Assembly: GCA_047636995.1 (NCBI GenBank)
Contig: JBLIGQ010000035.1
Span: 1 to 28,908, forward strand
Origin: JAQWQB01 sp047636995
GTDB taxonomy: Bacteria; Bacteroidota; Bacteroidia; Flavobacteriales_D; Sanyastnellaceae
DNA length: 28,908 nt
Direction: 5' to 3'
Shown piece after piece: positions 8,535-16,985 of the stretch. Position numbers and translations under genes: made by a program. The notes under the pieces were generated by a model, which was given only the letters and a program-made list of their open reading frames with translations, ran no database searches and was not told where the DNA came from. Position 1 is the stretch's first letter. The number at the start of each line of letters is the position of its first letter.

Positions 8535-9037
8535 TGAAAAGAGGAAAAAAGCTAAAGTCAATCTCATCTGTTTTAGGAATGTTGATGTTTATATCCGGAT
8601 GCGCTCAAGATGAAAACTTCGATGCCATGTTTAAGCGTCTAACAGAGGGGTCAGTAACCGTTGTTCAACCTGAGCAAGCTGCAGAAATGGAAGGTGTATT
8701 GTTTCTAGATGCCAGAGAACCGCGTGAATTTGAAGTTTCTCATATTGATGGAGCACGTTGCGTTGGGTATGATGATTTTGATATCAATGCCATTTCTGAT
8801 CTAGACAAATCGAAACCAGTTATAGTCTATTGCTCAGTTGGTTACAGAAGCGAAAAGATTGGTGAAAAACTACTTGATGACGGATTTACAGATGTTTACA
8901 ATCTGTATGGCGGGATTTTTCATTGGGTAAACACAGATCAACCCGTTGTCTCATCAGAAGGAAAGACGAACGCCGTACACGCCTACAATGAAAAGTGGGG
9001 CAAGTGGCTTGAAAAAGGGGAGAAGGTCTATGAATAA
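8534..9037 (+). CDS. Rhodanese-domain lipoprotein
   Basis: A 167-aa protein starting at the ATG that overlaps the upstream stop codon. A lipoprotein signal peptide ends in ISGC (Cys23), followed by a rhodanese domain (about 42-140) with LDAREPREF and the active-site loop around Cys100 (YCSVGYRS). Rhodaneses transfer sulfane sulfur or act on related thiol or arsenate substrates. Lipidation places it in the periplasm or at the outer membrane, unlike cytosolic sulfurtransferases. It overlaps the next gene by 8 bp, showing translational coupling within the operon. The specific substrate is unknown; a role in redox or arsenic chemistry is inferred only from context. Confidence 0.9.
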   Translation: MKRGKKLKSISSVLGMLMFISGCAQDENFDAMFKRLTEGSVTVVQPEQAAEMEGVLFLDAREPREFEVSHIDGARCVGYDDFDINAISDLDKSKPVIVYCSVGYRSEKIGEKLLDDGFTDVYNLYGGIFHWVNTDQPVVSSEGKTNAVHAYNEKWGKWLEKGEKVYE

Positions 9038-9650
9038 GACTTTAGGGGTTATCGTAATTATGGCTAAAAGGCCTGTCCTTGGAAAAGTAAAAACAAGATT
9101 AGCTGCTTCTGTGGGCAAGCAAATGGCATTGGATTTGTATGAAATGATGCTTTCCAAAACGTTCATGATTGCAGAAGATTCGGGTAAAAAAGTGCTGGTT
9201 TTGGCCACAGGTGAAGGTGATTTAGAGTTGCCATCTTCTTTTCTGCTTGAGGAACAGGTTGAGGCAGACCTGGGAGCGAAGATGCTGCATGGATTTCAAA
9301 CAGCCATGGAACGATTTCCAAATGAACCAATCGTTATGATTGGAACAGATTGTTATGACTTAACCATTGATGAGTTGTCAAATGCGTTTGATGTTTTAAC
9401 ATTGAATCAACTTGTTTTCGGCCCAAGTGAAGATGGAGGCTACTATTTAATAGGCATGAATGCGCTGCACCCAGAAGTTTTTGAATCTATGGAGTGGAGC
9501 GTTTCTTCTGTGATGTCAGAAACAAAAATACGCATGCGTCAAAAGGGGCTTGTTTGGGGCGAAGTGAAGACGTTGAACGACATAGATACCCTAGCGGATT
9601 TAAAAACGTCATCTTTGTGGAACGAAGTAAAAACGAACATAAAAGCATAA
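9030..9650 (+). CDS. TIGR04282-type glycosyltransferase (DUF2064)
   Basis: A 206-aa protein of the DUF2064/TIGR04282 family, related in fold to CofC and nucleotide-diphospho-sugar transferases. Visible motifs are the N-terminal nucleotide-binding MAKRPVLGKVKTRL (11-24), GTDCYDL (105-111; the GTD metal/nucleotide motif) and GPSEDGGYYLIGM (131-143). The start at 9030 is chosen because the first strand (GVIVIMAKRP) begins there; longer upstream frames would run through the rhodanese gene. NCBI families call this an arsenosugar or rSAM/selenodomain-associated transferase. It is cytoplasmic and translationally coupled to the rhodanese gene upstream and the PNP gene 2 bp downstream. Confidence 0.9.
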   Translation: MNKTLGVIVIMAKRPVLGKVKTRLAASVGKQMALDLYEMMLSKTFMIAEDSGKKVLVLATGEGDLELPSSFLLEEQVEADLGAKMLHGFQTAMERFPNEPIVMIGTDCYDLTIDELSNAFDVLTLNQLVFGPSEDGGYYLIGMNALHPEVFESMEWSVSSVMSETKIRMRQKGLVWGEVKTLNDIDTLADLKTSSLWNEVKTNIKA

Positions 9651-9652
9651 GC

Positions 9653-10471
9653 ATGGGCACAATGGTGAAGTTGAATGAGACCTTAGCGTTTTTAAGGTCC
9701 AGAGGAATTGAAGACGTAGAAGTTGGAATTGTACTTGGAACAGGCTTGGCAAATTTGGCGTCCAAGATTGAAGTGATTAAAGAGTTCAGCTATAACATCA
9801 TTCCAAATTTCCCCAGTGCAACAGTTGAGTTTCACTTCGGGAAATTAATCTACGGAATACTCGGAGGAAAGAAAGTCATTGCTCTTCAAGGGAGATACCA
9901 TTATTACGAAGGATATTCTATGGAGCAAATTGTAGCTCCAGTTCGTGTGATGAAATTATTAGGAGCGAAATACATTCTACTGTCAAATGCTGCTGGTGCT
10001 GTAAACCTAGATTTTAAGAAGGGTACATTGATGGTCATTGATGACCACATTAATTTGCAGCCAGAATCTCCGCTCAGAGGAGTGAACTATGAAGCTCTTG
10101 GGCCTCGTTTTCCTGACATGAGTGCTCCTTATTCTAAGGCGCTCAATGCGCAATTATTAAGAATAGCCAAAGAAGAGGGACTTACTATGAATACAGGAAC
10201 TTATGCTTCTGTTCAAGGTCCAAATCTTGAAACAAGGGCAGAGTATAGGATGCTCAAAATTATGGGGTCTGATGCTGTTGGAATGTCAACCGTTCCAGAG
10301 GTAATCGCGTGCAATCACATGGGAATACCTTGTGCCGCAGTGAGTGTATTAACTGATGAATGCGATCCAGATCACCTTGTATCTGTAGACATTCAAGAAA
10401 TTATTGAAACAGCTCGTAAAGCAGAAGTAGGCCTTACAAAACTATTTGAGCGCCTGATTGCTGAGTTCTGA
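9653..10471 (+). CDS. Purine nucleoside phosphorylase (trimeric PNP family)
   Basis: A 272-aa enzyme that splits purine nucleosides with phosphate to base and sugar-1-phosphate. Conserved blocks are LGTGLA (28-33), GRYHYYEG (80-87), SNAAGAVN (111-118), QGPNLETRAEYRM (188-200, Glu193 for base binding) and VGMSTVPEVI (209-218). Two positions differ from the human-type enzyme: Thr30 in the phosphate loop, where GSGLG is usual, and Asp235 in VLTDECD, where mammalian PNP has Asn243. An Asp there is known to favour 6-aminopurines. The start at 9653 lies 2 bp after the transferase stop. As last gene of the operon it fits removal of adenine from an arsenic-containing deoxyadenosine (inference). Confidence 0.9.
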   Translation: MGTMVKLNETLAFLRSRGIEDVEVGIVLGTGLANLASKIEVIKEFSYNIIPNFPSATVEFHFGKLIYGILGGKKVIALQGRYHYYEGYSMEQIVAPVRVMKLLGAKYILLSNAAGAVNLDFKKGTLMVIDDHINLQPESPLRGVNYEALGPRFPDMSAPYSKALNAQLLRIAKEEGLTMNTGTYASVQGPNLETRAEYRMLKIMGSDAVGMSTVPEVIACNHMGIPCAAVSVLTDECDPDHLVSVDIQEIIETARKAEVGLTKLFERLIAEF

Positions 10472-10476
10472 ACAAT

Positions 10477-10602
10477 TTATTTATGAACGGTCTCTGTTTC
10501 AACTACTTGGTAAGCAGCACATTTTTCTGATGTTTTACAACCGCTTGAGCAAAGCGTTGCGATTACTGCGAGGGAGAGTGTAATTCGAATGAGGAGTTTC
10601 AT
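10477..10602 (-). CDS. Small exported peptide / probable lipoprotein (41 aa)
   Basis: A short minus-strand frame starting at the ATG complementary to 10600-10602 encodes 41 residues. A basic start (MKLLIR) is followed by a hydrophobic stretch (about 7-18) and SSGC at Cys22, then KTSEKCAAYQVVETET. This is the layout of a small lipoprotein of the type common in Bacteroidota, though Ser at the -3 position of the lipobox is not ideal. The gene is convergent with the PNP gene (5 bp between stops) and divergent from the zinc-ribbon gene. The function is unknown; it has no other recognisable domain. Confidence 0.6.
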   Translation of the reverse strand: MKLLIRITLSLAVIATLCSSGCKTSEKCAAYQVVETETVHK

Positions 10603-10729
10603 AGCGCTATTTTAAATAAAAAAGTCTTCCTTGAGAAGAAAATCTAATTTCCACAAAATATTCCATTACGACTATAAAATTCTTGTAAAGTCGCTTCATT
10701 TTCTCTGTAAACTCGTAAAAACAGAAAAA

Positions 10730-11065
10730 ATGAAACAGTGTTTAGAGTGCGATGAGCGTTTGTTAGGTCGAAGTGATAAGAAGTTTTGTTCTGACGCCTG
10801 CAGAAGTAGTTTTCACAATCAAAAAAAGGATGTATTCGCCCCAGATTCCTCCAGGTACCAATTGATGGTCAATCATAGGCTCTTGAATTTTCTATTTGCA
10901 ACGCAAAAAAAGTGGGGCAACTCACTTGCCATTCAACCTTTGCTAACCCTTGGGTTCAATCCCAATGTATTTACAAGTAGTTATGAGCAAAACGGAAAAG
11001 AATACCGCTTCTGCTATGAATATGCTTTTTGTATCAATGAAGGCGAATTGGAGCTCTTAATTTAG
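10730..11065 (+). CDS. Small zinc-ribbon protein of unknown function
   Basis: A 111-aa protein opening with a treble-clef/zinc-ribbon-like knuckle: Cys4, Cys7, Cys20 and Cys24 (CLEC…FCSDAC, C-x2-C-x12-C-x3-C), similar to short DUF2116-type zinc ribbons. The rest (about 45-111) is an aromatic-rich globular segment (YRFCYEYAFCINEGE). The start is placed at 10730, right before the first zinc ligand; the upstream extension (33 codons) is basic and lacks family character. It may bind nucleic acid or protein. The stop overlaps that of the convergent helicase gene by 4 bp. Confidence 0.75.
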   Translation: MKQCLECDERLLGRSDKKFCSDACRSSFHNQKKDVFAPDSSRYQLMVNHRLLNFLFATQKKWGNSLAIQPLLTLGFNPNVFTSSYEQNGKEYRFCYEYAFCINEGELELLI

Positions 11066-12363
11066 CGTCTCTTTTTAGAAGTTGTAGAACTGCTTTTTTT
11101 CGAAATGTGCTTTCGCCCAGTTTTTTTCTTCTTTTCGTGGAAGGATCCTTGGAAAGTTGGATCTGCCCTTCGTTTTTGCTTGTCAATCTCACGCGCTTGA
11201 TCTTGCTTTTCGCCTCTTCCTGTGCCCTCAAGCTCAACCAACCCATCAGGAAAGGGGAGTTCTGGAACTTTCATCAGAATAATGTCTTCAATTCGTCCGA
11301 GATGAAATTTTTCAGATTCGTCAACAAACGTTATCGCCTTACCAGCTTTGAAAGCGCGACCGGTTCTTCCAATTCTGTGAACGTAATCTAAGTAGTCTCG
11401 TGGTACTGAAAAGTTAACAACGTGGCTTACTTCAGGAATGTCTATTCCTCGCGCTGAAACATCTGTTGAAACAAGAATTCGAACATCACCTTTGCCGAAA
11501 TCGTCCATGGCATTGATCCGAGAATTCTGTCCTTTGTTCGAGTGAATCACACGCACTTCGCCCAGTTCCAAGCGTTCCAAATAACGACCAATGTTCTCAG
11601 CATAAGTCTTCGTGTGCGCAAAAACAATCACACGGTTGAGCTCGTCTGACCGCTCAAGTAAATAGATGAGCAGGTTTAACTTTGTTTTGAAGTTAGGTAC
11701 CTTATAATATACCTGATCTACAGTGTCTACAGGAGTAGATTCGGGCGTCACTTCAATGCGCAAAGGCCACAACAAGAACTCCTCACTCAAAGATTCCACT
11801 CTGTGCGGAAAAGTAGCAGAGAAAAGTAAATTTTGTCTTTTAGAAGGAATAACTTCAAAAAGATCGCGCAGCTGAGGCATGAACCCCATGTCCATCATTC
11901 GATCAGCCTCGTCTAACACCAAATGCTTTACATTCTTCAATACCAATGCACCCCGAGAGTATATCTCGAGCAGTCTACCCGGTGTTGCAACAAGAAGGTC
12001 AATTCCTTTGGAAACCTCTTCAATTTGAGTTTTCGGCCCAATCCCTCCATACACTCCATAACACCGCAAGTCAGTATATTTAGCAAACATATTTGCATGC
12101 TTGAGTACTTGAATCACAAGTTCTTTAGTGGGGACTAGAATCAAACAGCGCGGATTATTCCCCTGCGCATATTTTAATTGTAGTAGAATAGGCAGCAAGT
12201 ATGCAGCCGTCTTACCTGTTCCAGTTTGGGCAATGCCTATTACATCCTGTCCAGAACGTAAAGGTGGAATGGCCTTTTCTTGAATGGCAGTAGGCGTAGT
12301 TATACCAGCATCTTCCAATGCGTTGATAAACTGCCTTGTTATTTTTAAATCTTCGAAAGTCAC
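11062..12363 (-). CDS. rhlE: DEAD-box RNA helicase, RhlE type
   Basis: An ATP-dependent RNA helicase of 433 aa from a GTG start at 12363. Motifs in order are the Q motif (FEDLKITRQ…TPTAIQ), motif I AQTGTGKT (45-52), PTKELV, TPGRL (127-131), DEAD (151-154), SAT, VSTDVSARGIDI and HRIGRTGR. These are followed by a basic Lys/Arg/Ser-rich tail (GRKHISKKSSS) for RNA binding. It probably acts in ribosome assembly or RNA turnover. The GTG is preferred because homologues begin with (M/V)TFxxL at this point and a TACATTTG promoter box lies only 5 bp upstream. An ATG at 12417 would add 18 atypical residues spanning that box. Divergent from the acyltransferase gene with a 52-bp gap. Confidence 0.93.
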   Translation of the reverse strand: MTFEDLKITRQFINALEDAGITTPTAIQEKAIPPLRSGQDVIGIAQTGTGKTAAYLLPILLQLKYAQGNNPRCLILVPTKELVIQVLKHANMFAKYTDLRCYGVYGGIGPKTQIEEVSKGIDLLVATPGRLLEIYSRGALVLKNVKHLVLDEADRMMDMGFMPQLRDLFEVIPSKRQNLLFSATFPHRVESLSEEFLLWPLRIEVTPESTPVDTVDQVYYKVPNFKTKLNLLIYLLERSDELNRVIVFAHTKTYAENIGRYLERLELGEVRVIHSNKGQNSRINAMDDFGKGDVRILVSTDVSARGIDIPEVSHVVNFSVPRDYLDYVHRIGRTGRAFKAGKAITFVDESEKFHLGRIEDIILMKVPELPFPDGLVELEGTGRGEKQDQAREIDKQKRRADPTFQGSFHEKKKKTGRKHISKKSSSTTSKKRR

Positions 12364-12367
12364 AATG

Positions 12368-12375
12368 CAAATGTA
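12368..12375 (-). promoter_or_regulatory. -7 box (TACATTTG) directly before the helicase start
   Basis: The minus strand reads TACATTTGCATTGTG, with the box only 5 nt from the GTG codon. The mRNA would begin at or within a few bases of the start codon. The same 12-mer TACATTTGCATT precedes rpsO at 17881. Confidence 0.55.
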
Positions 12376-12415
12376 CCATTTTGGAATGTCGTATTTTCGC
12401 AATTCACAAATAGCC

Positions 12416-13600
12416 ATGTTGACAGAACAAATTGATATTCACAACTTCGACGAGATTCGCCCTTTTAACTCTGAGGAAGTACCTGAAGTAATCGAAAGAA
12501 TGCTGAAGGAGCCTGCCCTGTATGAAATGATGCGTTTTATCTATCCTGATTTAGGAGACCATGATATCCAAGAAATGATGCGCGAAGTTGGTACCACTGA
12601 AGAATTTCAAACCGAAATAAGTGGTCCGGCTTTCAAAGTAATTGCGCAAACAACCACAAACGGACTCACTTTCTCGAACATAGACAACATCAAGCGTGAC
12701 GAAGCATATCTTTTCTTAAGTAACCACAGGGACATTATTCTAGACAGTGCGCTCCTCAATGTGAGTTTACTTGAAATGGATTTTCCGACCACCCAAATTG
12801 CCATTGGAGATAACTTGCTTCAACACAATTTGATTAAAGACATCGTGCGCGTGAACAAAAGCTTCATTGTCAATCGGAACTTCAACCCTAAGGAGATGTT
12901 GCTCTATAGTAAGCGTCTGAGTAATTACATTCGGTATACCATTTGTGAACAAGAAACGTCCGTTTGGATTGCCCACAAAGAGGGCCGTTCGAAAGATGGT
13001 GATGATCGAACAGCCAACGGTCTGTTGAAAATGCTCAGCAGTTCAGATCAAAGTATTTCTGAATCTTTGAAGAAACTAAACATCGTTCCAATGGTGGTCT
13101 CTTATGAGTATGACCCCTGCGACGTTTTTAAGGCAAATGAATTACTCGCTACAAGAGACGGCGGCGTTTATGAAAAGAAGAAAGGTGAAGATTACCATTC
13201 AATGTTAAAGGGGCTTACCGGACATAAAGGTCGCATTAACATTGCTGTTGGTTCAAAACTTGAAAGTGTCTTGGATGAGCTGCCTCAAGACAAACCTAGA
13301 AATGAACAAATTAGAATGCTTAGCGCTGAGATTGACAGGCGAATGCATGAGATGTACAAGCTTTGGCCTACCAATTACATTGCGTATGATTTATTGAATG
13401 GTACACGTGAGTATTCAATGCATTATTCAGCCATCCAAAAAATCGCGTTCAGAAACTACATTCGAGGAAAGGCGCTTCAACTTTTGCTGGCGCGAAAAGG
13501 AATTCTAAAACGTGAAGGATTTATGAAACAGGCAAGGGAAGTGTTGCTGCACATGTATGCCAATCCCGTGATCAACTTTCGGAAAACGGAAGAGCATTAA
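12416..13600 (+). CDS. PlsC/PlsB-like phospholipid acyltransferase
   Basis: A 394-aa protein with a glycerolipid acyltransferase core. The catalytic block is SNHRDIILDSALL (102-114). His104 is followed by Asp110 with five residues between, one more than the classical HX4D; the NHRDIxLD form appears to be a subfamily feature. A second block, HKEGRSKDGDD (about 182-192), matches the EGxRS glycerol-phosphate site. No clear membrane segment is seen; it is probably a peripheral inner-membrane enzyme that transfers acyl groups to (lyso)phosphatidate or a similar lipid. The start at 12416 (MLTEQIDIHNFDEIRP) is preferred over upstream in-frame ATGs, which lie inside the helicase coding region or promoter. 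Confidence 0.8.
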   Translation: MLTEQIDIHNFDEIRPFNSEEVPEVIERMLKEPALYEMMRFIYPDLGDHDIQEMMREVGTTEEFQTEISGPAFKVIAQTTTNGLTFSNIDNIKRDEAYLFLSNHRDIILDSALLNVSLLEMDFPTTQIAIGDNLLQHNLIKDIVRVNKSFIVNRNFNPKEMLLYSKRLSNYIRYTICEQETSVWIAHKEGRSKDGDDRTANGLLKMLSSSDQSISESLKKLNIVPMVVSYEYDPCDVFKANELLATRDGGVYEKKKGEDYHSMLKGLTGHKGRINIAVGSKLESVLDELPQDKPRNEQIRMLSAEIDRRMHEMYKLWPTNYIAYDLLNGTREYSMHYSAIQKIAFRNYIRGKALQLLLARKGILKREGFMKQAREVLLHMYANPVINFRKTEEH

Positions 13601-13650
13601 AACAGGCGTGCCTTACCAGGCAACCCATCCAACGCACATGATGAAAAAAT

Positions 13651-14379
13651 CTACTGTATCTGAGACATCACAATTGCCGCAGAGATAGCGGCATTTAAAG
13701 ATTCAGCTTTGCCTTTTCCGGGGATGTGCAAAAACTTCTGAATAAGGGGCTGAATGCCTTCACTTAAGCCATGGCTTTCGCTTCCTAAAACGTAAATGCC
13801 GTCTGATATCTCAGTGGAAAACAGGTTTTCGCCCTGCAAGTCTAATCCATAAACGGTATGCGATGCCTTCCTTATAAATGTATTTAAATCTGTGTAGTAA
13901 GTTGGCAAGCGAAAAACAGATCCCATGGAAGCTTGAACCACTTTCGGATTGAAGCAATCAACCGTGTCAGGAGAGCAAATAATTCCTTTCAAACCAAACC
14001 AATCAGCTGTTCGAATGATGGTACCCAAGTTTCCTGGGTCGCGAATGCCATCAAGAACGAGCACAACAGACTCATCCTGCATGGTTAAGGCGCTGACTTC
14101 ATTCATATACCATTCAGGAAATTTTACCACAGCCAAAATCCCGGGGGCTGTGCTTAAGGTCGAAAGGGTTTTCATTTCAAGAATGGAAGTGGTGAATGTT
14201 TCGATTTCAAATTCACTACTTTCGTAGCCATCTTGTTTGACAAGAAGCTCTATGTCTAACCCACTCTTGATGGCCTCCTGGACAGATTTTTGTCCCTCAA
14301 CGATGAAACGGCGATTTTCCATCCTGAATTTCTTCAAGTGGAGCGATTTTATCCGTTTGAGTTGATTTTTACTTAACAT
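13651..14379 (-). CDS. SpoU/TrmH-family RNA 2'-O-methyltransferase
   Basis: A 242-aa protein with an N-terminal RNA-binding substrate domain (about 1-85, with RFIVEGQKSVQEA) and a C-terminal SPOUT knot domain. The three SpoU motifs are present: DGIRDPGNLGTIIRTA (motif 1), LGSESHGLS (motif 2) and IPGKGKAESLNAAISAAI (motif 3, AdoMet-binding knot). It methylates a ribose 2'-OH in rRNA or tRNA; the target base cannot be assigned. The start at 14379 (MLSKNQLKRIKS) is chosen over an ATG six codons upstream because homologues start at this basic helix. Divergent from tamL, with only 42 bp between the start codons. Confidence 0.9.
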   Translation of the reverse strand: MLSKNQLKRIKSLHLKKFRMENRRFIVEGQKSVQEAIKSGLDIELLVKQDGYESSEFEIETFTTSILEMKTLSTLSTAPGILAVVKFPEWYMNEVSALTMQDESVVLVLDGIRDPGNLGTIIRTADWFGLKGIICSPDTVDCFNPKVVQASMGSVFRLPTYYTDLNTFIRKASHTVYGLDLQGENLFSTEISDGIYVLGSESHGLSEGIQPLIQKFLHIPGKGKAESLNAAISAAIVMSQIQ

Positions 14380-14421
14380 GGTTTGCAGGATGTGCAAGAT
14401 AAAGCGAAATTTCGGCCATTG

Positions 14422-16926
14422 ATGCGAAGTTCTTTAAATAAGCTTTCCGTTTTACTGCTCTTGATTGCAGTTTCTGCTTGTAACCCCACGAAGAGGTTGC
14501 AGGGGGGCGAAGCTTTGCTTATGAAACAAGAAGTTGTAGTAGCTGACCGTCAGCACAATTTTGACCTAAGCGAAGATGAAATGTCGTCCGTATTAAAGCA
14601 ACGACCGAATCGCAAGGTGGGTTTTTTTCGTTTTCACCTCGGAGTATACAACCTTGTTAACCCAGAAAGACAGAAGCTTGCCCACAGCAGAAAGTTGGAA
14701 AGGAAACAGAAAAAATTAGGACGGAAGATTAACAAGAGCAAAGCACTAACTACCAAAGAACGCAAAGCCATTCTGAGTGACACGCTCACATGGAGGGACT
14801 GGTTAACAGATGCTGTTGGCGAGGCTCCAGTTGTGTTCGATTCAACAAGAGCTGAAAAATCGCGCACACAGCTTTCGATTCTTTTAAGTAAGAATGGCTA
14901 TTTTCAGAATGAGGTAAATTATTCGGTGAAGTACAATCGTAGTTTTCGCCGTGCAAAAAAATTGACCTTTACGGTTATCCCAAAAAGTCCCTACGTAATA
15001 GATTCAGTCCATTTCTTGGTCAATGACCACGGGGTCAAACGAAGAGTTGATTTTCTTGAGGCCACCTCAGAAGTAAAGCAGGGGATGAACTTTAAAGTAG
15101 ACGAGCTGGATAACGAGCGGGAGCGTATTGCTGAATACTTAAACAACCGTGGATATTATTCATTCACGAAAGACTACATCACATTCAAGGCTGATAGCAC
15201 AATTGGAGACCGAAAAGTAGATGTCGACATGGTCATTCGTAGACCACAAATTGCCGTTGCAGGAACGGACTCTATTGTGAAAATTGATCACAAGCGTTAC
15301 TTCATGGGAGATATTTATTTCCACTTAGATTACAATGCTACTGACATCAATTATGAACCCACTGATACGCTTGAGTTCAGTGGAATCTATATCCTTTATC
15401 AAGGAGAGCTAGCGGTAAAGCCAGAACTGTTGCAGTACATGTTGGCTTTTGCGAAAGGTGACTTGTACCAGAAAGATAAAATTGACAAAACGTACAGAGG
15501 GTTGGTCCAGTTGCCTGTTTTTCGATCTGTGACCATTGATCTTCAGGAAGAAACGATCGACGGATTGAATGTGTTGAAGGCACAGATTTATTTAGCTCGA
15601 ACGAAGCGGCAATATGTTTCATCACAGGCGGGGATTACACACCGTGACGGACTCTTTGGTCTGTCTGGAAGCTTCTCTTTTTCGAATCGAAATTTATTTA
15701 GAGGATCTGAAACTGGACAGATAAAAATCGCAGGAGCTTTTGAGGCGCAGCAATCACTGACGCAAACATCCAATGATGCTTCAAGCATTGATGTGACTGA
15801 TAACCTTCGTTTCAATACATTTGAGATTGGCCCAGAGTTAAGCTTAGATTTCTACCGCTTCTTTCCTTTTGGTATGAGTAAATTCCGTCGGTCAAATGAG
15901 GCAAGAGCGACATTGACCGCTGCTTTTAATTACCAAAATCGTCCAGACTTTGAGCGAACCCTAACCCAATTTAGGTACAGCACTTCATTTTGGGAGAACC
16001 AGAGCAGGGGATCTAGAGTGTTTATTGATTGGGCTGAAATCAGCTCCATTAACATCAGTCGGTCTGAGGCTTTCGAAGAGTTGTTGTTCGATTTGAGCAA
16101 TGATTTTCTCTTGGCCAGTTATTCTGATCATTTCATTTCCTCTAGTAGAATTGGGTACCAAAGAAACACACAGAAACCGCAGTTTCAGCGGCAGTTTTAT
16201 TTCTTCAAGACCTCAATAGAAGGAGCGGGAAATGCATTGCATGGGCTGTATTCTCTGGGAAACAAAAAAGTAGATGAATTGGGGAGTTACACCGTTTTCG
16301 GTGTGCGATTTGCGCAGTTTGTGAAGTTTGAAACAGACTTTCGTTACTACAGACATAAAGACGAAAGTAACTCAGCCGCTTTCCGCATGCATGCAGGCAT
16401 AGGGCGCCCAGGAAAGAACCTGTCTGTTCTGCCATTTGAAGAGAGTTATTACGGTGGGGGTAGCAATGGCATCCGCTCCTGGAGACCGCGAACTTTGGGG
16501 CCTGGTACTTTCAGGGATTCCTCTGCGGCGGTTACTTTTAACAATATTGGCGAAGTGATTTTGGAGTTTAGTGCTGAATATAGATTTGAGTTGACACAAA
16601 CATTAGAAGGTGCCTTTTTTGCAGATATAGGAAACATTTGGATGCTCAATGAAGACCCTGATAGACCCGGGAGCGGATTTGATAAAGATTTTATCCAAGC
16701 CATGGCCGTTGGAGCAGGGGTCGGACTTCGTTTCGATTTTGACTTCTTTTTGGTCAGACTTGATACAGGGCTGCAATTGAAAGACCCTTCTAAAATAAGC
16801 GGTGAGCGTTGGTGGTGGCAAGGAAAAGATGAATATACTTCCTATGTAAATGATTTAAGTGGCACTGATGATTACCGTTTCGTTCCGAATCTCAACTTTA
16901 ACTTGGGAATTGGTTACCCGTTCTAA
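14422..16926 (+). CDS. tamL: BamA/TamA-family outer-membrane lipoprotein (TamL-like)
   Basis: An 834-aa outer-membrane protein. The start at 14422 gives a lipoprotein signal peptide ending in VSAC (Cys20); the upstream in-frame extension is not signal-like. POTRA-like segments lie at about 95-400 (FTVIPKSPYVIDSVHF, NNRGYYSFTKDYITF, YRGLVQLPVFRSVTIDL). From about 410 a 16-strand-type beta-barrel follows (GSFSFSNRNLFRGSETGQIK), with the Omp85 signature YYGGGSNGIRSWRPRTLGPG, and the C-terminus ends in Phe (NLGIGYPF). In Bacteroidota the lipidated TamL works with TamB in outer-membrane assembly or lipid transport. tamB often follows it directly, but here accD comes next. A GCGAC-N6-GTCGC hairpin at 16965-16980 may be a weak terminator. 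Confidence 0.88.
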   Translation: MRSSLNKLSVLLLLIAVSACNPTKRLQGGEALLMKQEVVVADRQHNFDLSEDEMSSVLKQRPNRKVGFFRFHLGVYNLVNPERQKLAHSRKLERKQKKLGRKINKSKALTTKERKAILSDTLTWRDWLTDAVGEAPVVFDSTRAEKSRTQLSILLSKNGYFQNEVNYSVKYNRSFRRAKKLTFTVIPKSPYVIDSVHFLVNDHGVKRRVDFLEATSEVKQGMNFKVDELDNERERIAEYLNNRGYYSFTKDYITFKADSTIGDRKVDVDMVIRRPQIAVAGTDSIVKIDHKRYFMGDIYFHLDYNATDINYEPTDTLEFSGIYILYQGELAVKPELLQYMLAFAKGDLYQKDKIDKTYRGLVQLPVFRSVTIDLQEETIDGLNVLKAQIYLARTKRQYVSSQAGITHRDGLFGLSGSFSFSNRNLFRGSETGQIKIAGAFEAQQSLTQTSNDASSIDVTDNLRFNTFEIGPELSLDFYRFFPFGMSKFRRSNEARATLTAAFNYQNRPDFERTLTQFRYSTSFWENQSRGSRVFIDWAEISSINISRSEAFEELLFDLSNDFLLASYSDHFISSSRIGYQRNTQKPQFQRQFYFFKTSIEGAGNALHGLYSLGNKKVDELGSYTVFGVRFAQFVKFETDFRYYRHKDESNSAAFRMHAGIGRPGKNLSVLPFEESYYGGGSNGIRSWRPRTLGPGTFRDSSAAVTFNNIGEVILEFSAEYRFELTQTLEGAFFADIGNIWMLNEDPDRPGSGFDKDFIQAMAVGAGVGLRFDFDFFLVRLDTGLQLKDPSKISGERWWWQGKDEYTSYVNDLSGTDDYRFVPNLNFNLGIGYPF

Positions 16927-16985
16927 TAATTTCACACTTTCTTTGCATTAAGTTTAAAAGAAGGGCGACCTCTAAGTCGCTTTAA

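Noticed and set aside
13601..13650. Possible terminator between the acyltransferase and methyltransferase genes.
   Set aside because: Only a 4-bp GCCT/AGGC pairing is present, with no T-tract.
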